Positions 5,509 through 7,626 of a stretch of DNA of 7,626 bases are shown here, in pieces. The notes below the pieces were generated by a model. That model saw only the letters and a list, made by a program, of their open reading frames with translations. It did not search any database and had not been told where the DNA came from. A program made the translations under genes and the position numbers. Position 1 is the stretch's first letter, and each line of letters begins with the position of its first letter. Source of the stretch: Promethearchaeota archaeon (GTDB lineage: Archaea > Asgardarchaeota > Lokiarchaeia > Sigynarchaeales > SOKP01); NCBI GenBank assembly GCA_030620005.1, contig JAUXAJ010000248.1, positions 1-7,626 on the forward strand, given 5' to 3'.

Positions 5509-5699
5509 TTTCTCGATATTTCTTTCATTTCTTCAAGAGAATAAGTTTTTCCTTTTCTAAAGTCTTCCAAACCTTCTAATACTTGTTTCTTCACATATAA
5601 AAAATCTATTATTTCATCAATATCCTCTGAAGGTGTATCTTCTGGCAAATTTTTTATGAGGGAGAATATTTTTTCTTTGATTTTACTCATATTTGTCAT
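5469..5699 (-). CDS. Putative antitoxin of a RelE/ParE-type toxin-antitoxin pair, toxin lost
   Basis: This small 76-residue protein is helical and charged, with EDIDEIIDFLYVKKQVLEGLEDFRK across about 25-48, followed by GKTYSLEEMKEISRKW (50-65). The pattern of an I-I-x-x-L-Y-V-K-K-x-x-x-G-L helix and then a G-x-x-x-S-x-E-E-x-x-x-x-x-x-x-K-W tail is typical of archaeal RelE-family antitoxins. The tail normally wraps the toxin; the N-terminal part may dimerise or bind DNA. Its end overlaps the start of the toxin remnant, supporting the pairing. A TATA box at 5720-5730 lies so close to the start that the transcript may be leaderless. Translation may begin at ATG 5697-5699 or at Met4 (5688-5690). 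No function is likely as a lone antitoxin unless it acts on a partner elsewhere. Confidence 0.7.
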   Translation of the reverse strand: MTNMSKIKEKIFSLIKNLPEDTPSEDIDEIIDFLYVKKQVLEGLEDFRKGKTYSLEEMKEISRKWRLESQKKQIDS

Positions 5700-5719
5700 T
5701 AATTAAATAGTAATTTATA

Positions 5720-5730
5720 CTTTTATAAAA
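5720..5730 (-). promoter_or_regulatory. TATA box for the antitoxin gene
   Basis: TTTTATAAAAG on the - strand sits about 21-31 bases ahead of the antitoxin ATG (5699). The predicted transcription start therefore falls at or next to the start codon, consistent with a leaderless mRNA. Confidence 0.5.
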
Positions 5731-5742
5731 TTAATTCTCTTT

Positions 5743-5776
5743 AAAAAAAAGGGTCGAAAAAGGTTACGTAAAAAAA
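5743..5776 (-). terminator. T-tract terminator after the zinc-ribbon protein gene
   Basis: On the - strand, seven T (5776-5770) and then eight T (5750-5743) follow the stop codon at 5793-5795 by about 16 and 42 bases. Paired T-tracts of this sort act as archaeal terminators and separate this gene from the antitoxin promoter just downstream. Confidence 0.5.
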
Positions 5777-5792
5777 TGGAGTGTGGATTTTT

Positions 5793-6812
5793 TTACTCTT
5801 TAGGGAATTCATCATCATTCTCGGTAGCGTCCTCATCTTTCGGGATTTCATCAATTACGGTTTTTTCTTCTTGTTCTACTTCTTCTGCTTGAGAGGGTTC
5901 TTCTTCCGTTATTAAAACAGCAACCTGTTCATCTTTATTCGCTTCTATTATTCGTGTGATATCATCCTCTTCAATGATTTGTACGGCTACCTGTTTTTCT
6001 TTCTCTTCTTCTACAACTTCCTTGACCACTTCTTCAATAGTCAGGGAAACCCCACAATTGTCGCAAAATTTGGCATCAACTCTATTCTCATTGCCACATC
6101 TTTTACAAATGTACGGTTCCTTCCTTAAATATTCTGCATCTATTAGTGAGAAACCGCATTTATCGCAAAATTTCGCAATTATCCTATTTTCGTTACCGCA
6201 GTTGTTGCAAACATCTACTTCTTTTTCTTCTTCAATTATATCTTCTTTTACTTCTTCAATAGGAACTGGTCCAAGTTTGATTTCAATCTTATTTAACATT
6301 GCTTTGAATGTTTGCATCTTAATATAGTCCTCAGCTTCTGCGGAATTATATGTCTTTAGCATTTCTTCAACTAAACCTGGTTTTTCCTGAAGTTTAGGGT
6401 GCTTTAAGTTTCCTAAAAACGAGTCTATAGAATCTTGAGTGCCTATTGGTAAGCTCATCCACGAAGAAGTAGTTTTGAAATTTTCAATTTTCGTTATGAA
6501 ACGTTTAATTTCTTGAGCAGTATTTACAAATTCTGAAACGCCTTCTTTTTTGATAGATAAAGCATCTCCAAACATTATATTAAGTTGGTCTAGTTTACGA
6601 ATGATGCTTTCCATTTTAATAAAAGCGCTTTCTTTTGCTATATAATACAATTCAACTATTTCGTTCATTAATTTGGGCTTCTCTTTCAACTTTGGATGGT
6701 CCATGTATAGTAATAAAGCTTCGAGTTGCCTTTCTGTGGACTGAGCAAGCCCAATCCATTCCTTACCCTTTTTTTCTTCTATTTCTATTTTTATTTTATA
6801 AATTTCTTCCAT
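5793..6812 (-). CDS. Protein with duplicated helical module, two double zinc ribbons and an acidic tail; function unknown
   Basis: This 339-residue soluble protein has three parts. Residues 1-180 hold an imperfect internal duplication. Copy 1 (about 33-80) has MDHPKLKEKPKLMNEIVELY and a following FIKMESIIRKLDQL. Copy 2 (about 133-180) has LKHPKLQEKPGLVEEMLKTY and YIKMQTFKAMLNKIEIKLG. Residues 202-219 and 236-253 form two zinc ribbons, each C-x2-C-G-N-E-N-R, a short linker, F-C-D-x-C-G-x-S-L (C202/C205/C216/C219 and C236/C239/C250/C253). The last 85 residues are highly acidic, with a short repeat QVAV..I.EE at 274-282 and 296-304. There is no signal peptide or membrane helix. Such FCxxCG ribbons are common adaptors in archaeal and bacterial proteins and do not define a role. 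It is transcribed alone, ending in a T-tract. I do not recognise the helical module. Confidence 0.85.
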   Translation of the reverse strand: MEEIYKIKIEIEEKKGKEWIGLAQSTERQLEALLLYMDHPKLKEKPKLMNEIVELYYIAKESAFIKMESIIRKLDQLNIMFGDALSIKKEGVSEFVNTAQEIKRFITKIENFKTTSSWMSLPIGTQDSIDSFLGNLKHPKLQEKPGLVEEMLKTYNSAEAEDYIKMQTFKAMLNKIEIKLGPVPIEEVKEDIIEEEKEVDVCNNCGNENRIIAKFCDKCGFSLIDAEYLRKEPYICKRCGNENRVDAKFCDNCGVSLTIEEVVKEVVEEEKEKQVAVQIIEEDDITRIIEANKDEQVAVLITEEEPSQAEEVEQEEKTVIDEIPKDEDATENDDEFPKE

Positions 6813-7031
6813 AAATTTTCATATAGTGTTAGAAAATTTAAATTTATCATGACTGCTTCCATCTTAGGTTTAAAAATAATTAAGCTTTCAACGATTCTTT
6901 TATTACAATATCTTATTATGTCATGTTATATTAGTCCATTTGACTTCGCAAGAAGTAAGAAATGTATCAAAATAAGTTGATTAAAAATTTATGCGAAAGT
7001 TTGCAGGTTACACGATATTACTTATACTTAC

Positions 7032-7626
7032 GTGTGCCCTGAGTGCATCAAGCCGTATTTACATGGTACTAATTTCTCAAGTCTAGAAGAAATTCGTAAT
7101 TATCAGAAAGAACACGCTAAAAAATTAAAATTAGTAAATTCTAAATCAAATTATAATTTATTAGGATTTGTTAAAATAAAATTTAGGAATGATTTGGCTT
7201 ATTCTGGGATCATAATTCAAGATCTATGCGAAAACAAAATAATAGAAACTAACTTTAAATCGTTTGAGCCAATTTTTGTTAAATATTTCCCTTCAGTCCT
7301 GTTTTTAAACCGAACTGATATATATTTAGATTTAATTAAGGATTTAGAAGTGGTTCCCGATTGTTATATTCTAAACTCTGGCGGTCAAATTCATCCCTTC
7401 TTACATGGATGTGCCTGTGATGTAGGATTAAAGTTAGATGTTCCCGTTATTGGATATACTAAAAAATTATTATTTGGCAAGCTAAAAAAAAAAAAAGGAG
7501 GATTCAGAAGTTTTTGGAGTTTATCACGAAGAGAAATTAATTGGCCATGCTATTCCAAAACCTAATTCTAAAAAATTTCTATATGTTTCTGTTGGAAATA
7601 ATTTGTCTCTTCAAACAACATGCGAG
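7032..7626 (+). pseudogene. Endonuclease V (Nfi) homologue, catalytic residues replaced and frame broken at A13
   Basis: The fold signature of endonuclease V is clear. SLEEIRNYQKEHAKKL (17-32) matches the N-terminal PEEAI..Q helix. Further matches are DLAYSGIIIQDL (54-65), FVKYFPSVLFLNR (82-94), PDCYILNSGGQIHP (109-122), LKLDVPVIGYTKKLL (133-147) and, after a frame change, GHAIPKPNSKKFLYVSVGNN. Aligned by eye with Thermotoga EndoV, the metal-binding D43, E89 and D110 become K48, R94 and N115, and H214 becomes N. The enzyme should not cleave deaminated DNA. The first frame ends at TAA 7563-7565; the homology moves to the +1 frame at the A run 7484-7496 and stays open to the window edge. The start is uncertain: GTG 7032 has no ribosome binding site. 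The 219 bases upstream hold no supported gene. It may be a decaying pseudogene or a non-catalytic paralogue with slippage. Confidence 0.8.
7484..7496 (+). repeat. Run of 13 A at the endonuclease V frame break
   Basis: Thirteen consecutive A lie where the endonuclease V homology switches frame. With 12 A (or 15) the two halves join into one reading frame. The run could be a mutational or sequencing indel, or a site of polymerase slippage that restores the frame in part of the transcripts. Confidence 0.85.

Noticed and set aside
5956..6327. Serine-rich open frame on the + strand within the zinc-ribbon gene
   Set aside because: The serine/phenylalanine bias is the complement of Glu/Lys codons of the real gene.
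6726..6980. Possible small + strand gene upstream of endonuclease V (also the 44-codon part from ATG 6850)
   Set aside because: Its first half is antisense to the zinc-ribbon gene start and its second half is low-complexity hydrophobic sequence with no ribosome binding site or recognisable motif.

Overview
The window looks like a piece of an AT-rich archaeal genome, most likely an Asgard (Lokiarchaeia/Promethearchaeota-type) archaeon. The reasons are: a methanogen-style F420-non-reducing [NiFe] hydrogenase split into VhuA and a selenocysteine-containing VhuU; a SECIS-like RNA with an AUGA/GA core of the eukaryotic type; archaeal TATA boxes, GGTGA/GAGG ribosome binding sites and T-tract terminators; and a relic of a secreted protein ending in an IPGYP-plus-membrane-helix tail, which I associate with Asgard surface proteins. 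The taxonomic call is inference; there is no rRNA here.

Bases 1-2476 (+ strand) are an energy-metabolism cluster. It holds the end of vhuA, tiny vhuU (in-frame UGA at 484-486), a SECIS candidate overlapping the vhuU stop codon, hdrC, hdrB, a T-tract terminator and hypC. Together these point to an Mvh/Vhu-Hdr type complex, in which H2 oxidation is coupled to heterodisulfide-type and ferredoxin reduction. HypC serves maturation of the [NiFe] site. VhuD, VhuG and HdrA are not in view and may lie upstream.

Bases 2523-3974 (- strand) hold a four-helix membrane protein of unknown function and a CooC-type nickel-insertion ATPase. The cooC reading frame has no ATG/GTG/TTG before its Walker A motif and appears to begin at an AUA codon behind a good ribosome binding site.

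Bases 3985-4544 are mostly non-coding: a decayed C-terminal fragment of a secreted protein (- strand), an interrupted hairpin, and a TATA box for the next gene. A CPBP-family membrane protease gene (4545-5423, +) follows. It ends about where a RelE/ParE-like toxin gene on the opposite strand loses its homology, leaving an apparently orphan antitoxin (5469-5699, -).

Bases 5793-6812 (- strand) encode a protein with a duplicated helical module, two double zinc ribbons and a very acidic tail. The window closes with an endonuclease V homologue (7032 to the edge, +) in which all the catalytic positions I could align are replaced and the frame is broken at a run of 13 A.

The most notable element is the vhuU/SECIS unit, where one UGA is apparently read as selenocysteine and another, 82 bases downstream and inside the SECIS core, is apparently read as stop. 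Selenocysteine and eukaryote-like SECIS elements in Lokiarchaeota have been described before, so the general system is not new. The details of this locus, the AUA-start cooC and the degenerate endonuclease V deserve checking.
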